Below the pieces are notes generated by a model that did no database searches, had not been told where the DNA came from, and worked only from the letters and a program-made list of their open reading frames with translations. Made by a program: the position numbers and the translations under genes. Shown in pieces: positions 43,948 to 52,966 of a stretch of DNA of 64,000 nucleotides. The stretch's first letter is position 1. The number at the start of each line of letters is the position of its first letter. The DNA lies in the NCBI RefSeq assembly GCF_011065895.1, contig NZ_JAALCR010000009.1, forward strand, positions 124,001 to 188,000. The letters are read 5' to 3'. Source of the DNA: Paludisphaera rhizosphaerae. GTDB taxonomy: Bacteria > Planctomycetota > Planctomycetia > Isosphaerales > Isosphaeraceae.

Positions 43948-45330
43948 TCAGGGATAGTTGCGATTGATTAGGTGCGCCGCCTGGAGCGTTTCGAATACGG
44001 TACGCTGGCTGATCGAAGGCTTGCCCTTAAAAAAGGCGAGGCTCATCACGTGATAGCCGCTCGCCGAGGCCGCTTCCTCAGCGTCGGGACCGAGGCTATC
44101 GACCAGGCCGGCCGCCTTAGCATCGAATGCGAACCGCAGGCTTCGCTTCACATTCGCAGCGGACGCGTGGGCCAGGGCGAAGGTCCGCCCAGGGGTAGTC
44201 AAGTGGCAGCTCACGCAGTCCTCGGTCTGAACCGCGGCCATCGTCGGGTTTTCCAGCAGGTCGGAGATGTCCACGCCGGTCTGAAGATCGGCCGGGTTGG
44301 CTGGGCTGCGGTCATCGAGGAGCTTCAACAGATCGATATTCTTGATCGTTCCATGCTCGAGGCTCGGGCGTGCACTTAGGGTGGCCCCGGCGCGGCGGTC
44401 GCTGTCGGCTGTGAAATTCTGGAAGGTGAGCGGCTTCCCTCCGTCTGCAATTCCGGGGACTGGGGCCAGCATGAGCACGGGGGCCGGGAGCGGCTTGCCG
44501 TCCTTTCCGAAACGCACCACAAACGCCTTCTCCCACTCCCAACGTTCCTTGCCCTCGAGTGCTTTCGCGTCGGGCGTGCTCGACGGGTCCACCGTGTACA
44601 TGATGGCCGTCACGAAGTAGCTCGACTCCAGGGCGTATTTCCGGATGAATCGCTCGAGATCGGCGACGAAGCCGGCCGCCGCTGGACCGTCGAGCGTCTT
44701 TCCCGCGAAGGCTGGATGCACGTCTACCGGCACGCCGGCCGTGGACACCCCGCGCTCGAGGTTGCGGGCCTTCATCCGCTTCAGTTCGGCGACCGCGCCG
44801 TCACGCACGCCCGGGTCGAACCCGATTCCCTTGAAGATCGCCTCGGGGGCCTGGTCGGTCTTCACCCCTAGTGCGAACACCATGTGCAGCGCCGCCGTAG
44901 TGGGCCTACCGTCGACTACCGGCTGGGCAATCAGCCGAAGGTTGGGCTGGGTGCAAAGCGTGTCCTTGATGTCGTAGTTCTCTGGATATCTCGGCCCGCA
45001 CGGATCGAAGCGCACCGCCGTGATCACCATAGACTCGTACAGGTTCGCGACCTTCGGATGCCCCTTCTGCCGGAAGTCGACGAACATATCGAAGAGCCGT
45101 CGGCTGAGAATCGGTAAGAATTCCCCGGGCTTTTCCTTCGACAGAGAGATCGACAGCGGGCCCGGCGGAATCAGGAAGCTCAGGTCGCATACATCCAGGT
45201 GGCTCGATGTCGCGGGCGTCGCGGGCGGATCTCCCAAGATTGCGTCAGGGCGGGCCAGCACCAGGCCGGCCGCAGGGGCCGCGAGCAAGAGTGAACCTAG
45301 GGTTAGAGTAGGGAGGAATCTCGATCTCAT
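43948..45330 (-). CDS. Secreted protein with one c-type haem motif
   Basis: 460 residues from ATG 45330, which starts a signal peptide (FLPTLTLGSLLLAAPAAGLVLA); the frame is open to 45465. The middle has no recognised domain; near the C terminus is a CVSCH haem-binding motif followed by a His-rich helical region. It may be a monohaem cytochrome-like periplasmic protein. It has no neighbour on the same strand in its group and sits in the A/T-richer islet, which hints at separate acquisition. Function unknown. Confidence 0.75.
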   Translation of the reverse strand: MRSRFLPTLTLGSLLLAAPAAGLVLARPDAILGDPPATPATSSHLDVCDLSFLIPPGPLSISLSKEKPGEFLPILSRRLFDMFVDFRQKGHPKVANLYESMVITAVRFDPCGPRYPENYDIKDTLCTQPNLRLIAQPVVDGRPTTAALHMVFALGVKTDQAPEAIFKGIGFDPGVRDGAVAELKRMKARNLERGVSTAGVPVDVHPAFAGKTLDGPAAAGFVADLERFIRKYALESSYFVTAIMYTVDPSSTPDAKALEGKERWEWEKAFVVRFGKDGKPLPAPVLMLAPVPGIADGGKPLTFQNFTADSDRRAGATLSARPSLEHGTIKNIDLLKLLDDRSPANPADLQTGVDISDLLENPTMAAVQTEDCVSCHLTTPGRTFALAHASAANVKRSLRFAFDAKAAGLVDSLGPDAEEAASASGYHVMSLAFFKGKPSISQRTVFETLQAAHLINRNYP

Positions 45331-45710
45331 GGTGCCCCCGAAAAAAGATGCTCTCGTAAGAGTAACGCCTCGGAATTTCATCGCCGACAGGTTCGTCCAA
45401 GATGATCTAAGATTTGGGGCGATCGCTGCTGGATGGATGTTGCATCCAGTACCTATGCTACGCACATTATGGACAGAACTGATCTACGATGTTCTTCAAC
45501 GCATTAAACCGAGTCAAGAAATTTCTCGGCGGAACCTTGGATGTTGGATGGTCGCGGCCCCCGTGGACTAACAAGAGACGACGAGTGGCCTCAAGCGGAT
45601 CGATGATCGATCGAGTCCTTGACTGGCAATACGATCGTACGTATTCTTTCCCGATGGGTCGTGACGACCATTGGTAGAGAGATAGGACCTCTTCACACGC
45701 GGGGACTACG
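45331..45710. other. A/T-rich divergent intergenic region
   Basis: 380 bases between the divergent cytochrome-like and SDR genes, noticeably richer in A/T than its neighbours. A 62-residue open frame at 45489-45677 has no ribosome binding site or known family and is not called. Promoters for both flanking genes are expected here; no defined motif could be fixed. Confidence 0.4.
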
Positions 45711-46451
45711 ATGAGCAAGCTGACGAGCAAGGCGGCGTTGGTCACGGGTGGGTCGCGGGGCATCGGGGCGGCCATCGCCAAGCGGTTGGCCGGCGACGGT
45801 GCGCAGGTGGCGATCACCTACACCAAGGGGGCGGACGCCGCGGCGGCGGTCGTCAAGGAGATCGAGTCCGCCGGCGGCAAGGCCGTCGCCATTCAGGCGG
45901 ACGGCACGGACGTAAAGGCCGTGCAGGCCGCCGTTGAGAAGACGGTCGCGACCTTCGGCCGGCTCGACATCCTGGTGAACAACGCCGGCACAGCGATTCC
46001 CAAGCCGTTCGAGGAGACGAGCCTCGAAGAGATCGACCACATGATCGATCTCAACGTCCGGGGCGTGTTCGTGACGACGCAGGCGGCGCTCAAGCACATC
46101 CAGGATGGGGGGCGGATCATCAACATCGGCTCGTGCCTCGGCGAGCGCGTCCTGTCTCCCGGCATCGCGGCCTACTCCGCGACGAAGGGGGCCGTGAAGA
46201 TCTTCACGCAGGCGCTGGCTCGCGAGGTCGGCGAGCGCGGGATCACCGTCAACAACGTCCAGCCGGGGCCGATCGACACCGACCTGAACCCCGCGTCCAG
46301 CGATTGGGCTCCCTCCCAGGTCGCGGCCACCTCCCTCAGGCGGTATGGTAAGCCGGACGAGGTCGCCGCTCTGGTCGCCTTCGTCGCGAGCCCTGAGGCG
46401 TCTTACATTACGGCTGCGAACCTGACCGTCGACGGCGGCACGAACGCATGA
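45711..46451 (+). CDS. Short-chain dehydrogenase/reductase (SDR)
   Basis: 246 residues, a classical SDR. Cofactor loop TGGSRGIG near residues 12-19, NNAG near 85-88, catalytic Ser in NIGSCLG and the YxxxK pair YSATK. Charged residues after the first beta strand suggest NADPH rather than NADH. Closest in look to 3-oxoacyl-ACP reductase FabG-type or other 3-ketoreductase proteins; substrate unknown. Followed by a TetR regulator on the same strand, 70-80 bases away, a common arrangement for a locally regulated oxidoreductase. Confidence 0.93.
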   Translation: MSKLTSKAALVTGGSRGIGAAIAKRLAGDGAQVAITYTKGADAAAAVVKEIESAGGKAVAIQADGTDVKAVQAAVEKTVATFGRLDILVNNAGTAIPKPFEETSLEEIDHMIDLNVRGVFVTTQAALKHIQDGGRIINIGSCLGERVLSPGIAAYSATKGAVKIFTQALAREVGERGITVNNVQPGPIDTDLNPASSDWAPSQVAATSLRRYGKPDEVAALVAFVASPEASYITAANLTVDGGTNA

Positions 46452-46532
46452 CGCTCCGGCCCCGGCGGCACGGCGATCGCCTGATCGTCCGCGCCGCTGG
46501 CGGAATCGGCGTCGGATGAGGTGGAGGTTGAA

Positions 46533-47123
46533 TTGCCCAGGCCGTCGCACCGAGAAAAGCTTCTGGAGGAAGGGCTGAGGGTCGTGCTCGAGCACGGCTA
46601 CAACGGGGCCAGCGTGCGCGACATCGTCCGCGCCGCGGGCGTCCCCCAGGGGTGCTTCACCAACCACTTCCGATCGAAGGAGGCTTTCGCGGAGGAGGTC
46701 CTCAACCGCTATTTCGACGCCGCCGCGAGCAAGGTCCATGAGACTCTGCTCAACGATAACCTGCCGCCGCTCGAGAGGCTGCGAGCCTGGGTAGACGCAC
46801 ATATCGAGTCCCTGGCACGATCGAACTTCAGGACTGGCTGCCTCGTCGGGAATTTCACCCTGGAGATCGTCGAGAGCGATTCGATCCGGGCTCGGCTCCG
46901 GGAGATGATCGAGAGCATCGAGCAAGCGGTCGGGGAATGCCTGACCGCGGCCGTCCAGGCCGGTGAGCTGCCGCCCTCGACCGACGTCCGCGGCCTGGCG
47001 AGCTTCGCCTACTTCTCATGGCAAGGCGCGGTGGGCCAGGCGAAGATCGAACGGTGCGTCAGACCGCTTGAATTATACAAGGACATCCTGTTCGGCCGGG
47101 TCCTGAGCGGCGACGGACGGTGA
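46533..47123 (+). CDS. TetR/AcrR-family transcriptional regulator
   Basis: 196 residues from TTG 46533 (GGAGG at 46523-46527, 5-base spacing); GTG 46521 would start 4 residues earlier and overlap that site. N-terminal helix-turn-helix TSVRDIVRAAG-like (ASVRDIVRAAGVPQGCFTNH) near residues 27-45; the remainder is a helical ligand-binding/dimer domain with RTGCLVGN. It probably regulates the upstream SDR gene and itself. Ligand unknown. Ends 56 bases before the next gene. Confidence 0.9.
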   Translation: MPRPSHREKLLEEGLRVVLEHGYNGASVRDIVRAAGVPQGCFTNHFRSKEAFAEEVLNRYFDAAASKVHETLLNDNLPPLERLRAWVDAHIESLARSNFRTGCLVGNFTLEIVESDSIRARLREMIESIEQAVGECLTAAVQAGELPPSTDVRGLASFAYFSWQGAVGQAKIERCVRPLELYKDILFGRVLSGDGR

Positions 47124-47179
47124 AGCCCCTGGCGGCGACCTCGCGACCTCCTACAATGGGCGTCACGGAGGATCAGCCC

Positions 47180-48457
47180 ATGCCGAACGTCCCTCGCTTT
47201 GATCGTCGTACATTCCTCGGCGGGACCGCCGCCGCGCTGGCCGCTTCGCGAATGGGACGCGCAGCGGAGGACGCCCCGCTGCCCCCCGTCCGCGCGGTGA
47301 CGAAAGGGCCGAAGCATCACTGGTTCGGCTACTACGACAAGCTTGAATTCGACCCCTCCGGGCGCTTCCTGCTCGGGATGGAGGTGGACTTCGAGCATCG
47401 TTCGCCGAGGCCCGACGACGAGATCGCCGTGGGCATGGTCGATCTGCAAGACGGCGACCGATGGATCGAATTGGGGCGGTCAAAGGCCTGGTGCTGGCAA
47501 CAGGGCTGCATGCTCCAGTGGCTCCCGGGCTCGCGGTCGGAAGTCATCTGGAACGACCGCGACGGCGACCGCTTCGTCTCGCACGTTCTGGACGTGAAGA
47601 CGGGCTCCAAGCGCACGCTCCCCGCGCCGGTCTACGCGATGAGCCCGGACTCGACCTGGGCCGTGGCGCCCGACTTCCGCCGTCTGCACGACACCCGTCC
47701 TGGGTACGGCTACGCGGGCGTCCCCGACCCCCGTCCGGACGTCCTCGCACCAGACGACGCCGGGATCTGGAAGACCGACCTCAAGACGGGGAAGACCGAC
47801 CTCATCCTCTCGTTCCGGCAGGTCGCGAGCCTCCCCTACGACGGTCTGCTCGCCAAACCGGCGACGCCCCCCGAACAGGCGAAGCACTGGTTCAACCATT
47901 TGCTGGTCGCGCCTGACGGGGCCCGGTTCGTCTTCCTTCACCGCTGGCGAGGCCCCGGCGACAAGTCGTGGCTGACCCGGATGATCACCTGCAAGCCCGA
48001 CGGCTCCGACCTGTACGTTCTGAACCCCTCGGGGATGACCTCCCATTTCATCTGGCGCGACCCGAAGCACATCCTCGGTTGGGCGCTTCGCGCCTCGCAC
48101 GGATCGAAGTTTTATCTCTTCGAGGATCAGACCCAGAACGCCGAGGTCGTCGGCCCCGACGCGATGACCGAGGACGGCCATTGCACCTACCTGCCGGGCC
48201 TCGACAACCGCTGGATCCTCTGCGACACCTATCCGGATAAGAACCGGCGGCAGCACCCCTTCCTGTTCGACGCTCGCAAAGGGGTCAAGCATCCGCTCGG
48301 CCATTTCGAGTCGCCCAAGGAATACACCGCCGAGTGGCGGGTGGACACCCATCCCCGGTTCAGCCCGGACGGGCGTTCGGTTGTCATTGACTCGCCCCAT
48401 GGCGGGGACGGCCGTCAGCTGTATCTGATTGATGTGTCTGGAATTACAGCGAGCTGA
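47180..48457 (+). CDS. Tat-exported beta-propeller-like protein
   Basis: 425 residues from ATG 47180 (GGAGG 8 bases upstream), where a Tat leader begins (DRRTFLGGTAAALAAS). The body has repeated blades (FDPSGRFLLGMEVDF, MSPDSTWAVAP, LVAPDGARFVFLHRW, FSPDGRSVVIDSP) of TolB/WD40-like type. It resembles planctomycete propellers annotated near oligogalacturonate lyase, but no catalytic site was confirmed. The HWFGYYDKLEFDPSG N-terminal block is characteristic of this group. Confidence 0.75.
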   Translation: MPNVPRFDRRTFLGGTAAALAASRMGRAAEDAPLPPVRAVTKGPKHHWFGYYDKLEFDPSGRFLLGMEVDFEHRSPRPDDEIAVGMVDLQDGDRWIELGRSKAWCWQQGCMLQWLPGSRSEVIWNDRDGDRFVSHVLDVKTGSKRTLPAPVYAMSPDSTWAVAPDFRRLHDTRPGYGYAGVPDPRPDVLAPDDAGIWKTDLKTGKTDLILSFRQVASLPYDGLLAKPATPPEQAKHWFNHLLVAPDGARFVFLHRWRGPGDKSWLTRMITCKPDGSDLYVLNPSGMTSHFIWRDPKHILGWALRASHGSKFYLFEDQTQNAEVVGPDAMTEDGHCTYLPGLDNRWILCDTYPDKNRRQHPFLFDARKGVKHPLGHFESPKEYTAEWRVDTHPRFSPDGRSVVIDSPHGGDGRQLYLIDVSGITAS

Positions 48458-48562
48458 GGCGGGGGATTTCGGAGCCGGTCTGAGTTTTTCTGAAAAAGCG
48501 CCAACCGATCGCCCGCCCAGGGACACTCTCATCACGGCCGGCGCGATTGAAGGCTGTGGAGA

Positions 48563-48617
48563 GCGCCTGATTTCGTCGTCCGGCCGATCATCAACCGGAC
48601 GTCGAATCAGGAGGCGC
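48563..48617 (+). promoter_or_regulatory. Hairpin over the ribosome binding site of the PEP-CTERM gene
   Basis: An imperfect hairpin with 5' arm 48563-48583 and 3' arm 48595-48617: CGTCCGG pairs with CCGGACG, CGCC with GGCG and TGATT with AATCA, with a small bulge. The 11-base loop is 48584-48594. AGGAGG at 48609-48614 lies inside the 3' arm, ATG 48619 just after. The fold would hide the ribosome binding site. Upstream, TTTTTC-TGAAAAA near 48485-48497 is a second short palindrome. Confidence 0.5.
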
Positions 48618-48618
48618 C

Positions 48619-49224
48619 ATGAAACATTTCGGGTTATGGGCGGTCGTTCTCATCATCCTCATCGGCCCCGCCGCCAGGGCCGCGATCATCGTCGATTCGA
48701 CCATCTCGGCTCAGTTCAACGGGACTTCTTACGATTATACGATCAAGCTGACGAACACCGCGGCCAGCACGGTGAACATCGGAACCTTCTGGTTCGCCTG
48801 GATTCCCGGTCAGGATTACCTGAAGACCTCGCCGATCTCGGTCACCTCGCCGACGGGATGGGTTGCGGCGATCACCCACGTCCCGAACGTGGCGACCAAC
48901 GGTTATGCGATCCAGTGGGTAGCCGGCGGGACAGGGGCGGCGTTCAATCCGGGGCTGGCGATCACCCCGGGGAATTCGCTCACATTCGGATTTCAGTCGA
49001 CGGATACGCCCGCCGAGGTGTTTGGAAACTCGATCTTCTTCAACAACCCGCCCGTGCTGACCTCGTTCGTCTACCAGGGGGCCCCATTCTCGGGGGAGTC
49101 TCTCCAGTTCGTCGTGCGGGCCGTCCCCGAACCTTCGTCGCTGGCCCTGGCCGGCTTCGGGGCCCTGGGAGTCGCCGGCGCGACGTGGCGGAGGAAGCGA
49201 AGTCGACGGCCCGTGGAGGGGTGA
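48619..49224 (+). CDS. PEP-CTERM sorting-domain protein
   Basis: 201 residues. Signal peptide at 1-22 (LWAVVLIILIGPAARAA), then a Thr/Asn/Ser-rich beta domain of unknown family, and a C-terminal VPEPSSLALAGFGALG helix with a basic end (WRRKRSRR), the exosortase recognition signal. Probably a surface or matrix protein. Expression may be controlled by the hairpin at 48563-48617. No exosortase in the window. Confidence 0.85.
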   Translation: MKHFGLWAVVLIILIGPAARAAIIVDSTISAQFNGTSYDYTIKLTNTAASTVNIGTFWFAWIPGQDYLKTSPISVTSPTGWVAAITHVPNVATNGYAIQWVAGGTGAAFNPGLAITPGNSLTFGFQSTDTPAEVFGNSIFFNNPPVLTSFVYQGAPFSGESLQFVVRAVPEPSSLALAGFGALGVAGATWRRKRSRRPVEG

Positions 49225-49378
49225 TTCCGAACTTCATTACTATCCCGATCCCGGCGGCGCCATTATCCTGAAAGCCATACGACCGCATCCGGCCGCCGGG
49301 ATCGACACCTTCAAATTCGGACGCCCCGCCTCGGGTTTCGATCCGAGAGCGGGGCCTTGGCGCTCGGGAGGTAGGCCC

Positions 49379-50347
49379 ATGTCGGCATCGCTCGTCGGAG
49401 GAGAGGCCCGCTTCGCGCGGGGGGCGGAACGGCTGGACGACGTCGAGGCGTCGGACGGCGAGTTGCTGAGGCGGTTCCTCGCCCATCGCGATCAGGCGGC
49501 CTTTGAACGGTTGGTCGTTCGTCACGGGCCGAAAGTCCTGCGCGTCTGCCGAAGGTGGTCGGGACCCGGTCAGGACGCCGAGGACGCCTATCAGGCGACC
49601 TTCCTGCTGCTGGCCACCCGCGCCGAGGCGATTCGACGTCCCGAGCACCTGGGGGCCTGGCTCTGCGGCGTCGCGCGCCGCGTCGCCTCCCGCGCCAAGC
49701 GTCGGGCCGATCTGCGGCATCGGCGCGAGGGCGCCTCGATCGACCTTTCCGTCGTCGCCGACCGCTCCCGTCCCTCCCCGCTCGACGACCTTCGCCCCGA
49801 CCTCCGCGCGACGATCGAGCGCATGCCCGAGAAGTATCGCCGGCCGATCGAGCTGTGCTACTGGGACGGATTGAGCAGCGAACAGGCCGCTGCCCGGCTC
49901 CGTTGCCCGACCGGCACGCTGAAATGGCGGCTTTCTCAGGCGAGGGAAGACCTCCGCGATCGTTTGGGCCGCGCCGGAATCGGTCTGGCCGCCCTGCTCG
50001 TCTGGCTCGGCCGCCCGTCCGCCGCCCGGGCCGAGTCCATCGCCGAGGCCGAAGAGCACCTCCGGCTTGCCGCCGACGCCGTCGACCTGGCAGTGCGGTT
50101 CCACGGCGATGCGTCGCCCGTTCCGACGGCTGAAAATGTTGACCTGTTCGTGCGGCCTATCCACGATGGCCCGCCGCCGACGGCCCGTCCCCGATGGCGC
50201 ATGCGCCGAATGCGAAAGGCGGTCCCCCTGATCGTCGTGACCGCCGCGGCGCTGGCCTACCTGTCCTGGTCGTCGCCAACCCTCGCACGGGTGGCCGACC
50301 TGATCTCCGCGGCACTGACCCCAACCCCGACCCAGGGCTGCCACTGA
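49379..50347 (+). CDS. ECF RNA polymerase sigma factor with C-terminal TM segment
   Basis: 322 residues. Region 2 is near residues 35-105 (DQAAFERLVVRHGPKVLRVCRRW, DAYQATFLLL) and region 4 near 145-195 (MPEKYRRPIELCYWDGLSSEQAAARL, GTLKWRLSQAREDL). The C-terminal 120 residues extend beyond the ECF core, with a hydrophobic helix at about 285-305 (AVPLIVVTAAALAYLSW), a build known in planctomycete ECF groups with a fused membrane/anti-sigma-like tail. No separate anti-sigma gene follows. Its targets are unknown. Confidence 0.9.
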   Translation: MSASLVGGEARFARGAERLDDVEASDGELLRRFLAHRDQAAFERLVVRHGPKVLRVCRRWSGPGQDAEDAYQATFLLLATRAEAIRRPEHLGAWLCGVARRVASRAKRRADLRHRREGASIDLSVVADRSRPSPLDDLRPDLRATIERMPEKYRRPIELCYWDGLSSEQAAARLRCPTGTLKWRLSQAREDLRDRLGRAGIGLAALLVWLGRPSAARAESIAEAEEHLRLAADAVDLAVRFHGDASPVPTAENVDLFVRPIHDGPPPTARPRWRMRRMRKAVPLIVVTAAALAYLSWSSPTLARVADLISAALTPTPTQGCH

Positions 50348-50367
50348 GCCGGGGGGGGGATGCTCCC

Positions 50368-51174
50368 TCAACTCGCTTTCGCCGGTTCCGCGGCCTTCTC
50401 GACGGCCTCGCGAATCGTCGGTGCGTCCACGATCTTCAACGCCTCATCGCGGAATCGTTCGGCCTCGGCCTTGCGATCGCTCCGGACGAGGATCGTGATG
50501 ATGCGGACGGCGGTGTTGATGAAACGCGAGTCGGCCGTGCGCGGCGCCGTCCTGCCGTTCGGGAGCGGCCGTTCCTGGAGTTTCCGCTCCATCTCACGGC
50601 CCTGCTTCATGATGTCGAGCCGCAGCAAGGGATCGCCGAGGTACTTGCCGCAGAGCCGATACTCGCCCGCGTCGGCGAGCACGTCTTCGGCCATGATGGA
50701 GCACTCGGCGGCCCTCTTCGGGTCGTTGGCGTCGAGCCACTTGAAGAGCTCCACGCCCTGGGGCGGCCCCGTCAGGTAGCGGTCGATCCCCACGACGTCG
50801 TGGTAGAGGTGGGCGTCGCCCCGACCCGCGCGAAGGGTCGCGACGTCTTTCGCTCGGATCTCGGTCAGCGTCTGGAGAGCCTTGGGATATTGCTTGCCGA
50901 GAGCCGCCCAGTCGGACAGGGCGAACGAGAGCCGCACGCCGTATTGCCCCGCCCCGTACTTTAGGGCGTTTTCGTGATACCAGACGTGCTTCTGGAGCGC
51001 CTCCTCGAACTTCCCCGCGCGGGCCAGCTTGCGAGCCTCTTGCAGGACCTCGTACGGGTCGGGATGGGAATCCTCGGCGGCCGATGCCGTGGCGCCCAGA
51101 GACGCCGATTGCCACCGCGTCAGGCCCCACATCGTCGCCAGGACGCCGAAGAACCGCTTGCGGGATATACGCAC
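50368..51174 (-). CDS. Secreted TPR-like protein, unknown
   Basis: 268 residues. N-terminal leader of RKRFFG type with a hydrophobic stretch (Tat-like or Sec), then helical repeats (LQEARKLARAGKFEEALQKH, ALQTLTEIRAKD) suggesting TPR/SEL1-like folding. A Lys/Ala-rich C-terminal end follows. No catalytic motif. Convergent with the sigma factor gene. Its A/T-rich upstream region at 51250-51280 probably contains its promoter. Confidence 0.65.
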   Translation of the reverse strand: MRISRKRFFGVLATMWGLTRWQSASLGATASAAEDSHPDPYEVLQEARKLARAGKFEEALQKHVWYHENALKYGAGQYGVRLSFALSDWAALGKQYPKALQTLTEIRAKDVATLRAGRGDAHLYHDVVGIDRYLTGPPQGVELFKWLDANDPKRAAECSIMAEDVLADAGEYRLCGKYLGDPLLRLDIMKQGREMERKLQERPLPNGRTAPRTADSRFINTAVRIITILVRSDRKAEAERFRDEALKIVDAPTIREAVEKAAEPAKAS

Positions 51175-51254
51175 GCCACAGCCTCCTCAGTCGGCGAGCG
51201 ACGGAGGAGCGGCCATCGCCCCTCTCCACTGCGACAGCCTACCGATGGGGTTTA

Positions 51255-51290
51255 ATTTTACCAAATAAAAACAAAAAAATCGGCCGATTA
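51255..51290 (-). terminator. A/T-rich terminator-like stretch after phzF
   Basis: On the minus strand AATCGGCCGATT (51289-51278), which overlaps the phzF TAA stop, is followed by a run of seven T. The palindrome has a short stem, so termination strength is doubtful. TAAAAT at 51260-51255 on the minus strand could be a -10 element for the next gene (start 51174). Confidence 0.4.
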
Positions 51291-52112
51291 GAGTCCCGCT
51301 CCGCCTTGCAGCCGGGCCCGGACGGTGGTCACAGCCTTGCCGGCGATGGCGACGCGGTCGCCCTCGAGGCGGACGCGGATGACGCCGCCGCGGGGCGAGA
51401 CCTGGCGGGCCTGGAGCGCCTTGCGGCCCAGGCGCTCGGCCCAGAACGGGCCGGAGCAGCAGTGCGCTGAGCCGCAGACCGGATCCTCGTCGATCCCGAC
51501 GGCCGGCGCGAAGAACCGCGAGACGAAGTCGAAGGACGGGTCGGACGAGCGCGCCGTCGCGATCACGCCGCGGACCGGGATCGCCTTGATTCGGCCGTAG
51601 TCTGGGGCCAGCTTGCGGACGGTCTCCTCGTTCGCGAACTCGACGAGCATGTCGAACCGGCTCCGACCGGCCGAGACGATCGGGCTTCCCAGCGCCTCGG
51701 CGATCACGGCCAACTCGGCCGGGTCGTCCACCGGGCGTTCGATCGGCTTGGCCGGGAAATCCAGCTCGATCCAGTCGTCAACCCGGCGAGCGGCCAGCAA
51801 CCCGCTGCGGGTCTCGAACTCGGCCGTCGCGTCGAGGGCCAGTCGACCGTCCTCCCAGAGGACGTGGGATGCGGCGATCGTCGCGTGGCCGCAGAGGTCG
51901 ACCTCGACCATCGGCGTGAACCACCGCAGCCGCCACCGCGGACCGCCGGCGATCGGGCTGAGAAAAGCCGTCTCGGAGAGGTTCATCTCCCGGGCTACAA
52001 GCTGCATCCAGTGCTCGGGGGCGGGGGCGTCGAGCACGCAGACGGCGGCCGGGTTGCCGGCGAACGGACGATCGGTGAAGGCGTCGACGGTGGTGACGGC
52101 GGTCTCGTTCAA
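51288..52112 (-). CDS. PhzF-family epimerase/isomerase
   Basis: 274 residues from TTG 52112 (GGAGG 5 bases upstream on the minus strand); longer frame starts are Pro/Arg-rich. Two similar halves of the PhzF/diaminopimelate-epimerase fold: FTDRPFAGNPAAVC, MNLSETAFL (conserved Glu), DLCGHATIAASHVLW and DEDPVCGSAHCCSGPFW. Members isomerise or epimerise small metabolites; substrate unknown. Its stop codon lies in the A/T-rich terminator-like stretch. Confidence 0.92.
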   Translation of the reverse strand: MNETAVTTVDAFTDRPFAGNPAAVCVLDAPAPEHWMQLVAREMNLSETAFLSPIAGGPRWRLRWFTPMVEVDLCGHATIAASHVLWEDGRLALDATAEFETRSGLLAARRVDDWIELDFPAKPIERPVDDPAELAVIAEALGSPIVSAGRSRFDMLVEFANEETVRKLAPDYGRIKAIPVRGVIATARSSDPSFDFVSRFFAPAVGIDEDPVCGSAHCCSGPFWAERLGRKALQARQVSPRGGVIRVRLEGDRVAIAGKAVTTVRARLQGGAGL

Positions 52113-52135
52113 GGGGGCCTCCTCGCGGGCGGGCG

Positions 52136-52966
52136 TCAGGCGTTGGCCGGGAGGTCGCGGGTCGCGAACACCAGGAACGCCAGGGCGATGCACGCCGAGC
52201 CCAAGGCTAGCAGGATCGCCACGTCGTGGTTGTAATTCGCGGCTTCCGCCGTGACGGCGTCCACCGGATTATAGAGGGTGAACAACGACGCATGTTCGGC
52301 CCAGGGCCGCCAGGGCGAGTCCTTGAACACCGGGATTACCGCGATCACTCGCGCGATGAACCCCGCCAGCGTCAGCACAGACCCCGCCGTCATCGGCCGC
52401 CAACGGACGATGTCGGCCGAGGAAAAGAGCAGCGTGTAGCCGTACATCGGGAACGCCAGGGCCGCCAGATTGAACGCCGGCTTCGCCAGCAGCCAGGCGC
52501 TCGGCGGAGTCTTCAGGAAGTTGTAAAACGTCGCCGCGTAAGCGCCTACGGCCAGCGACCCTGCGATCGCCAGCAGGCCGACGATCGTCGTCAGCACCTG
52601 CGAGGCCAGGTACGACGACCGCGAGACGGGCCGCGACATCACCATGTCCAGCGTCCCGCGCTCGATCTCGGCGGAGACCGCGTTCGCCCCTCGGCCGATG
52701 GCGAACATCACGATCATCAGGATGATGAACGGATGGTTCCAGAAGGCCATCATGATCTGGATCGACGGAGGGTCCGCTTCCAGGCCGAGCTGGCGGACCC
52801 AGTTGAACCCCTTGCCGTCGGTCATGGCCTGGCGGATCCTCGACTCCTGGAGCGACGCCACGTGGACCAGCAGCCACCCCAGCGCGAACAACGCCGTCGA
52901 CGAGAGGAACAGGCTCCAACGCGCGTCGTGCAGGTTTTTGCGGACCAGGGTCCAGAACGGTTTCAT
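52136..52966 (-). CDS. ABC transporter permease
   Basis: 276 residues with about six TM helices: near 17-36, 68-90, 112-135, 150-180, 190-215 and 250-268, of the ABC-2 type (FGxxGLGL-like loops absent). A RGTLDMVMSRPVSRSSYLASQ motif lies in the first cytoplasmic loop, as in ABC-2 permeases. Its ATG shares one base with the stop of the ATPase gene, so the two form a pair. Transported substrate unknown. Confidence 0.9.
   Translation of the reverse strand: MKPFWTLVRKNLHDARWSLFLSSTALFALGWLLVHVASLQESRIRQAMTDGKGFNWVRQLGLEADPPSIQIMMAFWNHPFIILMIVMFAIGRGANAVSAEIERGTLDMVMSRPVSRSSYLASQVLTTIVGLLAIAGSLAVGAYAATFYNFLKTPPSAWLLAKPAFNLAALAFPMYGYTLLFSSADIVRWRPMTAGSVLTLAGFIARVIAVIPVFKDSPWRPWAEHASLFTLYNPVDAVTAEAANYNHDVAILLALGSACIALAFLVFATRDLPANA

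Noticed and set aside
43452-43967. 171-codon plus-strand open frame in the A/T-rich islet
   Set aside because: No recognisable family, low-complexity Ser/Arg content, no ribosome binding site and overlap with the transposase remnant on the other strand.
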